Source of the DNA: Hericium rajendrae
Lineage: Eukaryota > Basidiomycota > Agaricomycetes > Russulales > Hericiaceae
DNA length: 64,000 bases
Direction: 5' to 3'
Assembly (NCBI GenBank): GCA_033439255.1
Contig: CM065882.1
Coordinates: forward strand, 806,001-870,000
Numbering within the stretch: the first letter of the stretch is position 1; the number at the start of each line of letters is the position of its first letter. The position numbers and the translations under genes are program-made. Under the pieces are notes generated by a model that was not told the DNA's origin, made no database searches, and saw only the letters and a list, made by a program, of their open reading frames with translations. Positions 22,828 through 34,587 of this stretch are shown in pieces.

Positions 22828-23922
22828 TGGGTGCGTAGGCGTATATGGACTCACAAATGATAGTGCAGGTCGCTCTGTAACCGGCTGCTCTCGAAATCCT
22901 ATCACACAGAGATTATGTCTTTAGGTCCCAAGATTCTTACCAGGGCGTGAGCGTCAAGATGACATACGTCCACATGTTCATAACCATCCTCGCATTCTGG
23001 ATTTGAAAGGGCCGCTGGCAAATACGCAGTTCATGTCTGGTCTTGACTAGGCGAGCAGGTTCCACTGCGATACGGCCGTACCCAACTTGTTCAGGCGCGA
23101 CGATATTCCGTATGAGACAACAGCCGTTTTCGGTCAAGAAAGCCCGGGCGGAAGATGCTCATGGCACGGGCGGACTTGCAAGATACAGGCTGGTGCTATC
23201 AGCTGCGCAGAAACAATCTCATTTCGCTTTTTCAGAACATGAGCGCTGATATAGCACGTTCAGAGGGAGGATCGACCGTCGGCAACGTTGGGATCGGAAT
23301 TGGAACGTTCTTTCCCGAATTCGAATCCATCACCGTCAATTCCCGCCGACACCAGATCGCTTCGCTTGCCTAGTCGCCAGGGGCCCCTGCCGTCTACAGA
23401 TCTAACTCGTTTCAGTCTGAGCCGATGCCGACGCCGACCGCTCCCGTCATGACAACCACTGGAATCTCCTTTGTTTGCTAAACTTTAATCTCAACAATGG
23501 CGTTTGCCGGGATCTCCGTTATCTGGACGTGGACTATGGATATCTGACAGACGCGGACACGGAAATTAGTCGAGGAGAGTTTGAAGCTTTTGTTAATGAG
23601 TAGGTTCCATTTCAGAAGTGTTCATGATGACAATCGTACGAATAGAGGTCCAGACAGTCCGACCACTTCACCGAAACCGAAGACACACGAAGACGTCACT
23701 ATCGGGGGTAACATTGGACTTCTCCGTCGTCACGTATCCCGGTACCGCCCTGCCCGCCCCGCTCAGTTGGTGCGGCCCGCCGGCGTACGGTTCCTGCGCC
23801 CTGCAGTAAGCCATGGCTTAAAAGACTCCCGAGCCTCGTCGGTCGCTGATCATTCTATCGACCCCCTGTACAACTGTCCCATCTTCACTTTCTCCGCCTT
23901 ACTTTGCTTTTCCATCTTCGTA
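22828..23922. other. Intergenic region between esterases C and D
   Basis: About 1.1 kb with no supported gene. It does not show the repeat block found upstream of A, B and C. Confidence 0.4.
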
Positions 23923-25403
23923 ATGTCTCAATATGCTCACCTGTCCGCAGTCGACCCGGAATTCGAGCCCTTTCTTCCTATGCTTATGAACCAGAGAGAC
24001 TGGTCCGAGGAGGACATTGCTGTCCAGCAGGAGCGGTTCGACACTACCTTTTTGCCCATGCTCATGAACCACCGCCGGCCGCGGCTTCCGCCAGGTACGC
24101 GTTCGCTTGTGGGCTATTCGTGGAGGGCCGCAAAATCTGATTCAATCTCGCCAGATTCGACGTATCGTGTGCGGGATTATACGGTCCCTGTCGAAGGCGG
24201 TCGCATTGCAGTGCGCTGCACTATCCCTGTGGAGCCCGGAGGACGAGCTTCAAAGAAACTATACCCTTTGCTCGTCTGGATTCATGGTGGAGGTATGGGG
24301 TGTCGGACACATTGAAGCGGTTAATCTGGCATCTGACGCGGCGCTTTAGCATGGATGTTCGGCAACTTGGACTCGGATGATTACCTTCTGCGCATACTGT
24401 GCGTAGAATGCCAAATATCTATTGTCAACGTCGATTTCCGGTATGTCTGAACCGAGCTCGGGTATCTTTTCTTATGACTGATTCTTTGGACAGACAAGCC
24501 CCGCGGCACTCTTTCCGGACGGGGCTTAACGATTGTTATGCAGCACTGAAATGGGTACGCAGGTTTCTGTTCTCTTCGTATATTTTAGTCTAATGTGAGT
24601 CGCACAATCCAGGCCGCAACGCACGCACGGCTCCTATGCGCCTCCCTGGAGAAGGGTTTCATCCTCGGCGGGCAGTCCTCCGGCGCGAATTTCGCGGCGA
24701 CGCTGGCCCTCCGTGCCCATGAAGACCCGTCCTTCAGATATAGGCCGCTGACGGGACAGCTGCTTCAGATCCCTCACGTCATACATGCCGACGCATATCC
24801 CGACGAGTGAGTTGTGTTGCTCCGTATTCGAATATGGTGTTGCTGAGGCACTATTTGCTAGATATAAAGACCAACTCCTTTCGATGGAGCAGAACAGGAG
24901 TGCACCCTTGTTTGATCAAGGAAGACTGAGAGTCTGTTATGGTTAATGTTCCCTCTCATTTGTTCGAGCATCTCTGACATTGGCTCTCGATGACTAGATC
25001 GCTTAGAGGTCGATCCGCACGACCCAGACTTCTCACCTTTGCTGGCGGACTCGCACGCGGGGCTTCCGCCCACGTACGTCCAAGTGTGTGGATTGGATCC
25101 TCTGCGCGACGACGGATTCCTTTACGAGCAAGTCTTGCGTGAATCGGGCGTTGCAACGAAGCTTGACGTGTCAGTTCATTCTCTCCATGGCTCTCACATA
25201 GCTGCTGATACGGCTAGCGAAATAGATACCCAGGCGTACCGCACGGTTTTCAGACCGTCTTCCCTCAACTAAAAGCCGCTATCCGGTACGATGAAGATTC
25301 CTTCAAGGGGATCAAGTGGCTGCTCGCGCAGGGCTCGCATATCCCGAAGAAGACGGCAATCACAGCCAAACTCAGAGCTCCCCACACAAGAAACGACATA
25401 TAA
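23923..25403 (+). CDS. Esterase D: HSL-type alpha/beta hydrolase (fold-3), extended C-terminus
   Basis: More diverged paralogue on the plus strand. N-terminus [33 protein letters not shown]; oxyanion motif [20 protein letters not shown]; elbow GGQSSGAN; acid motif [10 protein letters not shown]; His motif VPHGFQ. After the common end (IKWLLAQ) it continues about 20 residues with a basic tail ([14 protein letters not shown]) to TAA 25401-25403. The intron after VCYG uses donor GTTAAT, which is weak but acceptable. Its stop lies 78 bp from the stop of the convergent REX4 gene, so transcripts may overlap. Confidence 0.85.
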
Positions 25404-25480
25404 ACGCAGCCACATTGCACGCAGCTGTGAATAGGATATACCCAAATAATGACGAACAAGCTAATCATACTCTAACATTC

Positions 25481-27094
25481 CTAAATTGATTTCCACCACC
25501 CCTTCTTGGTCTCGCCGGCATCCTTCTTGGCGCCGCCTTTTCCGCCTATTTGTACTGCCTTCGACCCGCTTTTTGTCCGTCGCGTAATTACAGTCGACAT
25601 ACCAGACGAGATACCCTTACGACCGTCCTGCGAAGACGAAGATACTTGGACAGTCCGCTCGGTATGAGAAGTGCGTGAAGACGTGAGATGAAGCTGCACT
25701 CCCGTCTCAGGCGACGCGTCGTCCACGGGCTCAACTGTCTCATCGGGTGGTAAGCTGCTGTCGTTGGGAGTGACGCGCTTACGCTTTTGGCCGGGCGCTT
25801 CGCCATGGGCGGGGGCGATGGACTCAACTGAGGGAACGCGGATGGGTTTGATGGTGTAGGGCCGGTCCCATTCCTTGCGATAAAGTCTGTATACCGCCAT
25901 TGTTGCGCGCGCATCTATCACCTAGAACAAATCGCGAGTCAGTGATAGTAAAGGACACACAAATCAGTTGGATTTACACTGCTGTGTTCGCCTTGCTGGA
26001 TGACGACGCCGAGCATGTCTTTGACGAGGTTCCGTAGCGCGGGTCTCTTGGTTTTTGACTGGCCGTGTTTATGTGATAGGACTTGCGTGTCCCGGAGTTC
26101 ACCCCAAGGATGTGACAAGAGAAGCGCCTGCCAGACAGCTGTGCGTGAGCACGATCAATAGTGTGGACGTGAAACCGTACGAACCCTAAGATCGTTCTGA
26201 ATAGCATGGCCAACCAAAACACGGTCCTTGAGAATGGCAGCAACAGTCGTTTGGACTTCCTCGAAAGTCCTCGCTGCAGGGCAGGTGGTCAGCATTGCCC
26301 GTCAAACTGCACTTCTGCTGGCTCAGCCGGCATAGCTTTTCAACTTACCATTCACCATGTCTCTCTCTCGTATCCCGCTCCATTTCGTTCTCCAATCTGT
26401 GACCTGCTCCTTCTGCCTCACGAAGATGTCGCACAGGACCGCGCCATGGTAATTGACGACCGACACTCGCGCGAGACTCGACTCGCTCCCCATGGGTCCA
26501 ACGCCGACCATCTCGCAATCAATAGCTAGGTCGTCGAAAACGCGACGTTAAAATCAGCGTCATTCAGCAACGATTCAAGGCCACACACCGACGTAGCTCC
26601 CCGGAAGACGATGCTTCTCGGGGAGATGAGAAGCGAAAGGCGTCGGGGCGTTGATCATGGCTCGTAGCTCGGCCACGATGGGTGAAGCAGATAAAGGGTC
26701 GAGCGCTTCGGTGGGTATAATTGCTCCTGTGGACATGGCTGCAGACGGGGCCGGCGACTCTGCAGAGACATGACGAGATGTGGCGCTCGGGGGATGACTG
26801 AGCTTACGTCGTTTGCGCGAAGACGAAGAGGCTTCAGATTCGTCGATTTGCTGCGAATAACGGGGTATGAGTACAAGGATAGATAGGCATGCCTATCGAA
26901 AAAGCAGTCTTCGCAAAGTTCAGCATGGCGACGCAGACCACAGTCATCCTCGCGCACAGATTTCGAGTTCAATGTAGCCATGGAGAACGCTCGAAGACAC
27001 AAGCTTCACGAAAGTGTGATGCACTCACTTTCTTCAGATTCTTCCAATTACTCGAGGCCTTCTGTCCTGGTTCCTTCTTATCTGACCCTGCCAT
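25481..27094 (-). CDS. REX4: RNA exonuclease REX4 (DEDDh 3'-5' exonuclease)
   Basis: Nucleolar 3'-5' exonuclease family acting in pre-rRNA processing. The start at 27094 gives a short basic exon ([19 protein letters not shown], 27029-27094). A Ser/Pro-rich linker ([11 protein letters not shown]) precedes the exonuclease domain: [20 protein letters not shown] (ExoI Asp-Glu) built over a GT..AG intron, [30 protein letters not shown] (ExoII), [13 protein letters not shown], and [19 protein letters not shown] (ExoIII, His/Asp). The C-terminal tail is basic and Lys/Gly-rich. The exact second exon, between 26870 and 27028, is uncertain. It sits alone inside the esterase array. Confidence 0.88.
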
Positions 27095-27477
27095 CGTACC
27101 GGTATACCCCAATATGCGAATAAAATCCTAAAGTGGTAATGATGCCCCAAATTGCGGAGGGACAATGGGTATAGAGGAGGATGAAGACGAGTGCAGAATC
27201 TTGCAGAATTCGGGACTGGTTTGCAGTAGGCGCCCACAATAATGGAATCGTGGGAAAGTGGCAAATAATTCATTTTGCTTGCGATCTCGACATAACGACA
27301 TCCAAGCAAATTTATCGAACGAACGTGAAGGCCATAAACCGGACATCAAGTATCGACACGTAAGTGCTGGTTTTAAGAATGACGGAATTCTTGCGCGTGG
27401 CCCTCAAAGAACAGGTTATACCTTCGTCAGAAAGTGTTTCTATCTGCACTGGTTATTAGGCTAATCGACTGAAAGCC
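27095..27477. other. Intergenic: REX4 upstream flank and 3' flank of esterase E
   Basis: About 380 bases; no gene or clear promoter element seen. Confidence 0.4.
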
Positions 27478-28872
27478 TCAAACAGCACCGCTCAACAGCC
27501 ACTTGATCCCCTCATCCACGTCCGCGTTGTATTTCGCGGCAGCTTTCATCTGCGGGAGCACTACATAGAACCCGTGCGGCAGTCCCGGGTACCTGCGCGC
27601 CATCACTCAGTATGGCTCGGGAGCACCGCAGGCCACTTACACGTAAAGCTTCGTCTTGACGCCGGCCTCGCGCAGCACGCGCTCGTAGAGAAGGCCCTCG
27701 TCGCGCAGGGGATCGAGGCCGCAGATGTAGACGGTGGCGGGAGGGAGGCCTGCGTGTGAGGCGGCAAGGAGAGGCGAGAACTCGGCGCTGCTGGCCGATA
27801 CGCCGAGGAAGGCTGGTTGTGCAAGCACTGCTTAATGGTGTGCTATGAGGGTCAAAACGTGGAACTCGCACAGTAGACTGCCCGCATTTCGCTGGCGCTC
27901 AAGATGGCGGCTTCTTTGTTCTGTTCCATGGAGAGGAGCTGGTCCTTGTACCTATGGGGAACAGAGGATAAATGCCTCGTATCGGGGAGAGCAGAATTCG
28001 GACTTCGCAGGGACGGCTTCTGGGTGGACGCAGGCCGGTATCTGGAGGATCTGGCCGGTGAGCGGGTGTTTGTCAAAAAATGTATCGTCGCGCGCGCGGA
28101 TGGCTACTGCTGCTGCGAGATGCGCGCCGGCGGACATTCCGCCGACAAGAAACCCTTTGTCAAGAGAGACGCGGAGTGTCTCCGCGTTTGAGACTGTCTT
28201 GAATGACGTAGACGGTAAAGCCTGGGCAGTTCAGCGGATAGAGTCCACACATACCCATTTCAATGCTGCATGCACGTCGTCAAGGCAGGTGGGCCATTTA
28301 TATTCCGGCGCTGTTCTGGAAGAAGCCGCTCCATGTGAGCATCATGATTCCCAAGCCGAAGTATATCACGACTGCGGACCTGTATTCCACGTTGACAGCG
28401 GTGATCTGGTGTTTCACCGTAAGAAGTCGGAGGACATTATCGTCCATCCTGACATCGCCGTACAGCCAACCTGCAAACCGTGAACACCATTGCCGGAGCA
28501 CGGCGTAAGAATGTATGTACCTCCTCCGTGAGCCCAGACGAGAACGGGGAATGGCCCCTCCGTCGCAGGAACAGTAACCCTGACGAGGATCTTTCCGGCA
28601 TCGACAGGGACATTATAGTCTTGCACCGTGTACGTCGAGTCTATGACACAGCAGATTTACTGTAAGATGCATCTGTAGGAAATTTGATGTGAGAGCCTAC
28701 CTGGCGGACGAAGACCTCTGGTCTGCCTTTCCACGACGGGTACGAAATCTCTTGAGAAGTCCGCTTTCACTTGGACAGGATCTTGATCGATGGTGATACG
28801 GGCTGGGGACACCAGATGCTGGAGGGCAACGAACTCCGGATCCGGCTCGGACAGGTGGGCATGTTGAGACAT
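27478..28872 (-). CDS. Esterase E: HSL-type alpha/beta hydrolase (fold-3)
   Basis: Minus-strand paralogue. Start MSQHAHLSEPDPEF at 28872; YNVPVDAGKILVRV; oxyanion motif WAHGGG; GWLYGDVRMDDNVLR; EYKWPTCLDDVHAALKW; elbow GGMSAGAHLA; acid motif [10 protein letters not shown]; His motif LPHGFY; end IKWLLSGAV with TGA 27478-27480. All landmarks are intact and the introns I checked are GT..AG. E and F share features absent from A-D (AHxGG, a V-rich cap, the SGAV ending), so they form a second subgroup. Confidence 0.88.
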
Positions 28873-29685
28873 TGCTAGGGTGCAACTGGGCTGGCGAGAA
28901 ATCGAAAGCGGCTTTCCGCGTTCCTTTATATAATATGTCAGCTTGAAGCATTTAAAGGAGCTTTAGGTCCATACTGTGCGGAAATATGGTCAGATGTTGT
29001 GTGGTTCTGCGATGATAAGGTGAGGAATCTGGGGCATCGCTAACTTAGCTCGTCGAGACGTCTAGCGTCCGCGTCATCCATAGATGTAAGGTAATGTACA
29101 CTGCCATCAGGACCGACCTGGATGGGCATTATAGCTACTTCGTTACGATAGGCAGAGAGCGCGCTGGTGCACATGTCCACAGGGCGCTCCCCAACGGGCC
29201 AATCCAAGCGGGTGGTGGTTCCACAGATAAGTCATGCGCGAACACGTACATGCATTTAGAGGGAAAGGATGACCAGTGTAAGCTCTGAGAGTTGACACAC
29301 CGTTGGCATAAGATTGGCGACAAGCTGGACGCCCGCGAATAAGTACCATTGTAATCGTGGGAAGATAAAAAGGCTTCATTACGACATTGACATCCTAACA
29401 ATTCCTCGAACGGATGCAAGCCAGCATCTATGCATGCTTTTCAGTATGGCGCACCCACGGCTGGTGGTTTGCATCGGCATGCAGATGAACAGGTTGATCC
29501 AGTTGATGAGACCATCGTTTCAAGACGCTCATGGCTTTCTGCGAGCGGAATCACAGATAGACTGAAAGAAAACAGTATGACTCTAGAAATTAGAATCAAG
29601 GAACGCTCGGGGCGTGTTGTACAAGCACTATCACACAGCATTCGCGAGCACTCCAAAGACCATGCCCACCGGAAACCCCACCACC
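28873..29685. other. Intergenic between esterases E and F
   Basis: About 810 bases with no supported gene. A TATA-like element of E lies at 28926-28933. Confidence 0.4.
28926..28933 (-). promoter_or_regulatory. TATA box of esterase E
   Basis: Reads TATATAAA on the minus strand, about 55 bp before the start codon at 28872. Confidence 0.45.
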
Positions 29686-31095
29686 TCAAACCGCACCGCT
29701 TAAGAGCCACCTCACCCCCTCGTCCAGCTCCGCATTATACCGCACCGCCGCCCCGATCTGCGCAAACGCCATCTGGAACCCATGCGGCACGCCCGGGTAC
29801 CTGCCCCCCACCTCGCATCAGCGCAGCTCGCAAGCACAGCGGGGTAAAGATGAGTACGTACACGTAGAGCGAGGTCTTGACGCCAGCCTCGCGCAGGACG
29901 CGCGCGTAGAGGAGGCCCTCGTCGCGCAGGGGGTCGAGGCCGCAGACTTGGATGAGGGCGGGCGGGAGGTGCGCGTGCGAGGGGGAGAGGAGGGGGGAGA
30001 AGGAGGGGTCGGTGGGTTGGACGCCGAGGAAGGCTGGACGTCGTGTCAGAGGCAGCGTGAGTCGGGAGTGTTTTTGGGAGGGGATGGGGGCGGGATACGT
30101 ACTGAGGATCGCGTGGTGCTGGCCCGCGTCAAGGATCGGCGCGTCTTTGTTCTGCTCCATGGAGAGGAGCTGGTCCTTGTACCTGCAGGCCGCGCGGACG
30201 AATGAGCTCAATGCTGCAATTCAGGTAAAAGTGGAATGCGTAATTGGCGGGGACGGCGCCCGGGTGGACGACGGTGGGGATCTGCAGGATCTGGCCCGTG
30301 AGCGGGCGGTCCTTGAAGAAGGGATCGTCGCGTGCGCGGAGGGCGAGTGCGGCGGCCATTTGGGCGTCGGCGGATTGTCCGCCTACGAGGAGGCCTTTGT
30401 CAGTGGAGGCGCGGGGGGCATCTGCGTTTGAGACGGCCTGGAATGTGGGTGGTCAGTCATGCGTGATCGTTGAGTGAGGCGGATGGTGTGCGTACCCATT
30501 TCAGTGCTGCGTACATGTCGTCGAGAGGGACGGGCCATTTGTTTTCGGGAGCGGTTCTGTGAGAAGCAGCTTGGTGTGAGCACCGTTATGTTTATGTCTT
30601 ACACGAGGGCTTACCTGTATTCTACGTTGACGATGGTGATTTGATGCTCCACCGTAAGGTATCGGAGGACATTGTCGTCCAGCCCGACATCGCCGTAAAG
30701 CCAACCTGCAGACTTTGAATACACCAATCGTCACGCAACCAGTATGCGCACCTCCCGCATGGGCCCAGACGAGGAGAGGGAACGGCCCCTCCTTCGCAGG
30801 GCTCGTAACTCTAACGAGGATCTCCCCGCCGTTCACAGGGACCTTATGGTCCTGCACCTTGTACGTCGAGTCTACACCATGATTGAGAGACACCATCCGC
30901 GGAGACCTGACGGGCACGCGTACCTGGGGGAACACGGCCTTTGGTCAGCATGTCGACGACAGGCTGCCCATTCTTGAGGAATGCCTCCTTCAGCTGGACA
31001 GGGTCTTTGTCGACGGTGACGCGGTCCCCGGGCAGTATATGCTGGAGGGTAGCGAACTCCGGGTCCGGCTCGGAGAGGTGCGCGTATTGAGACAT
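29686..31095 (-). CDS. Esterase F: degenerate HSL-type alpha/beta hydrolase paralogue
   Basis: Minus-strand sister of E ([16 protein letters not shown] at 31095, ending VRWLLSGAV with TGA 29686-29688). Fold landmarks remain: [54 protein letters not shown], and a C-terminal PHGFQ. Three changes stand out. The oxyanion motif is AHAGG instead of AHGGG. The elbow is GGQSADAQ, so the final Gly of GxSxG is Asp. At the intron preceding [10 protein letters not shown] the expected donor (AA|GT, as in A-E) reads AA|TTACGC near 30238-30243, with no usable GT in the right phase nearby. It is probably a pseudogene or a pseudoenzyme with altered splicing. Confidence 0.7.
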
Positions 31096-31159
31096 GATAG
31101 CTGAGTGTAGTTCTGTTGGTTCGGATGTGTGGATGGTCGAAGTACTGGTCATGCTCGTC

Positions 31160-31169
31160 CTTTATATGC
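31160..31169 (-). promoter_or_regulatory. TATA box of esterase F
   Basis: GCATATAAAG on the minus strand, about 65 bp upstream of the start at 31095. Confidence 0.4.
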
Positions 31170-31468
31170 AGAGGTCAGAGGTCGGCCTGGAGGTCTGGAC
31201 GTAGTGAGACAATCAAACTTGAGGTTTCACCGTGGGCCTGTCAGGCTGGCTAGCGATCTGTTCTTTCCCGCCCCCGCGCGAGTCATTGCGTCGCCGTGCC
31301 CACGCACCACTACGGGAGGCTGCACGGGTGCGCAAAGTAGCAGAAGCGAGCTCAGGGTCGCTACGCGAGACATCCACATTAGGTAGATGATCTTCTTTGC
31401 CCGGCAGGACGTTGACAAACAAGTAGACCACGACCACACAGCTGATGATTATCAGGTCTTCGATGAGT

Positions 31469-31685
31469 TCATTCGCGCCGGCCCTTGTCCAACTCCGCGC
31501 TGTACTTCACGGCAGCCTCACTCCACGGGAATGCGAGCTGGAAAGCGTGCGGTGCACTCGGATACCTGTCGCATTGTCGGTCAGCACACGACCCTGAGAG
31601 CAGTGCAAAACGGCCTACACATAAAGTTGGGTCTGACGTCAGACTCGCGCAGGGTCACTCGTGGTACGAGACGTTCGAGCTGCGA
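31469..31685 (-). pseudogene. Remnant of a seventh esterase copy (C-terminal exons only)
   Basis: On the minus strand 31469-31565 encodes YPSAPHAFQLAFPWSEAAVKY, matching the last exon of E and F (YPGLPHGFYVVLPQMKAAAKY) and ending in TGA 31469-31471; it is preceded by an intact AG acceptor. Upstream, about 31619-31685, TLRESDVRPNF corresponds to VLREAGVKTKL of E but is one base short and carries a stop. Nothing of the catalytic Ser exon survives. It is a truncated relic of the same family, in line and in orientation with E and F. Confidence 0.75.
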
Positions 31686-33100
31686 AGCGGCGGTGAATTC
31701 TGCATGCGCTGATATCGGAAGATTGCCAGAAACCTGCGGCTGGAGGCTTGCCGCTCCCAAAAAGATTATGATTATTGTGGTGTCGTCGGGAAATGACCAT
31801 TTTAAACATCGTCTCCGTCAGTAAGTTCTATAACAACGCTTAGTCTTCGACGCGGCTTGGCGATGGTGTGGAGTGAGGAAGCAGGTGTGGACGCCGAGCA
31901 CAGGAGAACTGATGGATGTCACGCAAGTGAACGACGGTTGCTCCTTCTGGGGCACTTCTGTTCATTGAAATTTTGCGTAGACATCTCTTAGAGCAGGCGC
32001 TGGAAGATCGAGCATTTAAGATAGAGCTCTGAGCAGACTATGTCATTGAGTCAAACTAATCTACTACAAGACATCGGTGTCACACCTGGACAGAAGTCCC
32101 CCGATCATGACCATCGTGGGCATTGAGACGGCGTCAGGCCATCACCGTCGACGCAATGACGACGAGCCCAACATAGACCCAAAAGACAGAAAACAGGCAA
32201 GGGCCAGTTGTAATGGTTCTATATGAGAGAATGTTGTCAGTAGACTGAAGATAGACGGCACAGGAATGATGTAGAATTCAGAGGTGTCATGTTTTGGAGC
32301 ACGCCCTCGAGCCTCCGTGCATAAAGCAACAGCGACGCGAGGTATACTCCCTGAAGAAATTCAATAAAAATTGAAGCATCATAGGTGCCAGGAAGGACGA
32401 AGCATAAAACAATGCAAAAGCATACTACTCACCAATTCACCACGACCCCTCCTCCATCCAAAAGTTGCAACGCAAAGCTGCACGAGTGGAAAAAATATCA
32501 CTCGCTCGGTTCAACAAAGAACAAACGAGAGAGAATGAACAGCGCCGCCCAAGAGTGAGCCCCATTGTGTTACCGAACACGTCGGCAATCGCATAACTGT
32601 GCCAATGAGCAACAACGCCTGCAGAGCCGGTCCGCTCGTATCTTCGCGTCGCGACCAAGCTCCGGGCTGCAAAGCCTCCGTCTGCCTGCCGTTCCTCCTC
32701 GAGGAGGAAAAGAGCGAGGACAGTCGAGTCCCGGCGCGCGCGCCGCCCGATTAGAGGCGGCCGCTTTCCGGGTGCGCGCGGGAGTGATGCACGCTCTGCG
32801 TCTCCGGGGACTTTCCCCACAGCGGGAAGGGGGGAGCGCGGGGCTCCCTGTACGTGAGCTGCGATGGCGATTCTTCGGACGGCGCTGTGTGGTGGAGAGA
32901 CGCGGCTGAAAAAATTGTGGGTTTTATATGGGTTTAGTGGCACGTGATCCGGGGATAGCCGGTTAGCGCTTGTGCGGGTGGTGCGCGCGTTCGCCGGCTT
33001 TCGCTAAACTAAACTTGCTTTCGACCATCTCCTCACTCATCCTTGACGTCTTTCTTTCTTTCCAACTCATCTGTACTACTTTGTCTAGCTTGACATCGTT
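31686..33100. other. Intergenic region right of the esterase array
   Basis: About 1.4 kb. The GC-rich part (32437-32943) has an open minus-strand frame of 168 codons with no recognisable domain and arginine-heavy composition, so I do not call it a gene. The last 100 bases are the pyrimidine-rich upstream flank of the next gene. Confidence 0.4.
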
Positions 33101-34379
33101 ATGTCGAATCCATCACCTCCAGAGCCGTCCGGCTCCCGGCGATCGTCGGGCCAGCAGCAACCGAGACCTCAACCCACTTCGGTCCTGAATCAAGTACCAG
33201 CTTTGAAGATATATGTTCCTGCGAAGGGTGAGTAGCTAGTCTTATGTGCCTCAGATTGGCCGCCCGGTTATCGTTGGACTCTGTACTACGGAATTATCCC
33301 CATGTCCGTCTGCAGACCATCATGCCGAGCGGTGATGTCAGGCCTCCGCACCGCCTCGCATTGCGCTTCCCTCATCCAAGTACATCTCCACAAACTGATA
33401 CCACATCCACCTCCCAGGATCCAACTCGCCCCGCACATCCGAGCGCTGCTTCAGCTACTGCTCGCAAAGCGTCGTCGGGCGCACGCAGGGCCAGGAGCCC
33501 TGGTGCCGCACGCTCTGCATCCGCCGCGTCTTCGAGCACGAGGTGCAGCAGGCCCTCGACTTCCACCGCGACGTCGGCTCCGCGCCACAGAACACGGCGC
33601 AGGACACGAGCCACAGCGTGCCCCTCCCCCCCGAGGCGCACACCAGCTTGCGCTCGTTCCTCTTCGACGGCGACCAGCCCCCCGACTCCACCACGCCACA
33701 ACACCCTCCCTCCCCGTCCCCATCCCCGTCTGCTTCGAATCAGAATCAGAATCAGCCTCCATCGCGGCCGCAGCAGCACCACTGGACACCGGGGCTGTAC
33801 ATCTGGCTCTCGCGCACGCGCGCGACGACGACGGAGCACCTCGCGCTGATGTCCAGCTCGCTGCAGCAGGCCCAGCAGCACGCACAGCACAAGGCGGCCG
33901 CAAACGACGTGTGGCGCGCCGCGGTGCGCGCCGGACAGCCGACGTGGGTCTGGGTGCCTGCGCCCGGCGCCGCGGAGCAGGTCAACACCGGCGCGCCGTA
34001 CCCCGAGCTCTTGTGCGTCTCTCTCATTGTTGTAAAGGTGTGAGTAGGCTGATGTGTATTGTGTGGGTGGGGTTGTAGGTCACCGACGACGATCCTGCTG
34101 CCGGTGAGCGGGCCGCACCCGCGCGAGTACGTCGACGCATACGCGGCGCTGCTCGCGCGCAGTCTCGCGCCGACGCAGCGCATGCTGGCGCGCCTGCAGA
34201 AGTCGTTCGCGAGCGGCGAGCAGCAGGCGCTCGCGGGGAAGGTGTGGGAGGGCGGGTGGGCGCGGCCGGTGAGCCTTGGGCGGCGCGGGGTCGAGGGGAT
34301 GTGGAAGTTGTGGAATAAGGAGGATCCGCCGAAGGGCGAGGGCGGGGAGGCGGGGGAGGGGAAGAAGCCGAAGGCGTGA
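33101..34379 (+). CDS. Conserved Cys-containing protein of unknown function
   Basis: I do not recognise a named family. Exons 33101-33227, 33418-34012 and 34079-34379 join in frame to 340 residues; the first intron is unusually long (190 nt) and may hide a small exon. After a Pro/Ser/Gln-rich start (MSNPSPPEPSGS) and ALKIYVPAKG comes the most conserved-looking block, RCFSYCSQSVVGRTQGQEPW followed by CRTLCIRRVFEHEV, with four cysteines. A low-complexity Pro/Ser/Gln linker follows, then a folded-looking part (WTPGLYIWLSRTRATT, ILLPVSGPHPREYVDAYAAL) and a charged C-terminus (KEDPPKGEGG). The paired Cys suggest metal binding or disulfides; that is inference. Confidence 0.7.
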
Positions 34380-34587
34380 TGGGGTGGTTGCGGTTGCTTG
34401 TTGGTTCTGTGCATTCGGTGGTATATGTAACATAGAGCTCGTATTCATTCAATTACACCAAGGATTCGTTAAGTCTACACAACGGAGAAGTGTACCTCGT
34501 ATCAGCGCTGAGATCTCCACTGTATCATACACATCCTGAAGGAGGCTGCATCTAACTAAACAGTCTGATACTGCTGCATATACAGCC

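Noticed and set aside
28200-28260. Short stretch reminiscent of a tRNA D arm
   Set aside because: No pairing acceptor, anticodon or T stem; it lies inside esterase E.
32437-32943. 168-codon minus-strand frame
   Set aside because: No recognisable domain, odd composition, and GC-rich DNA; no splice or start support.
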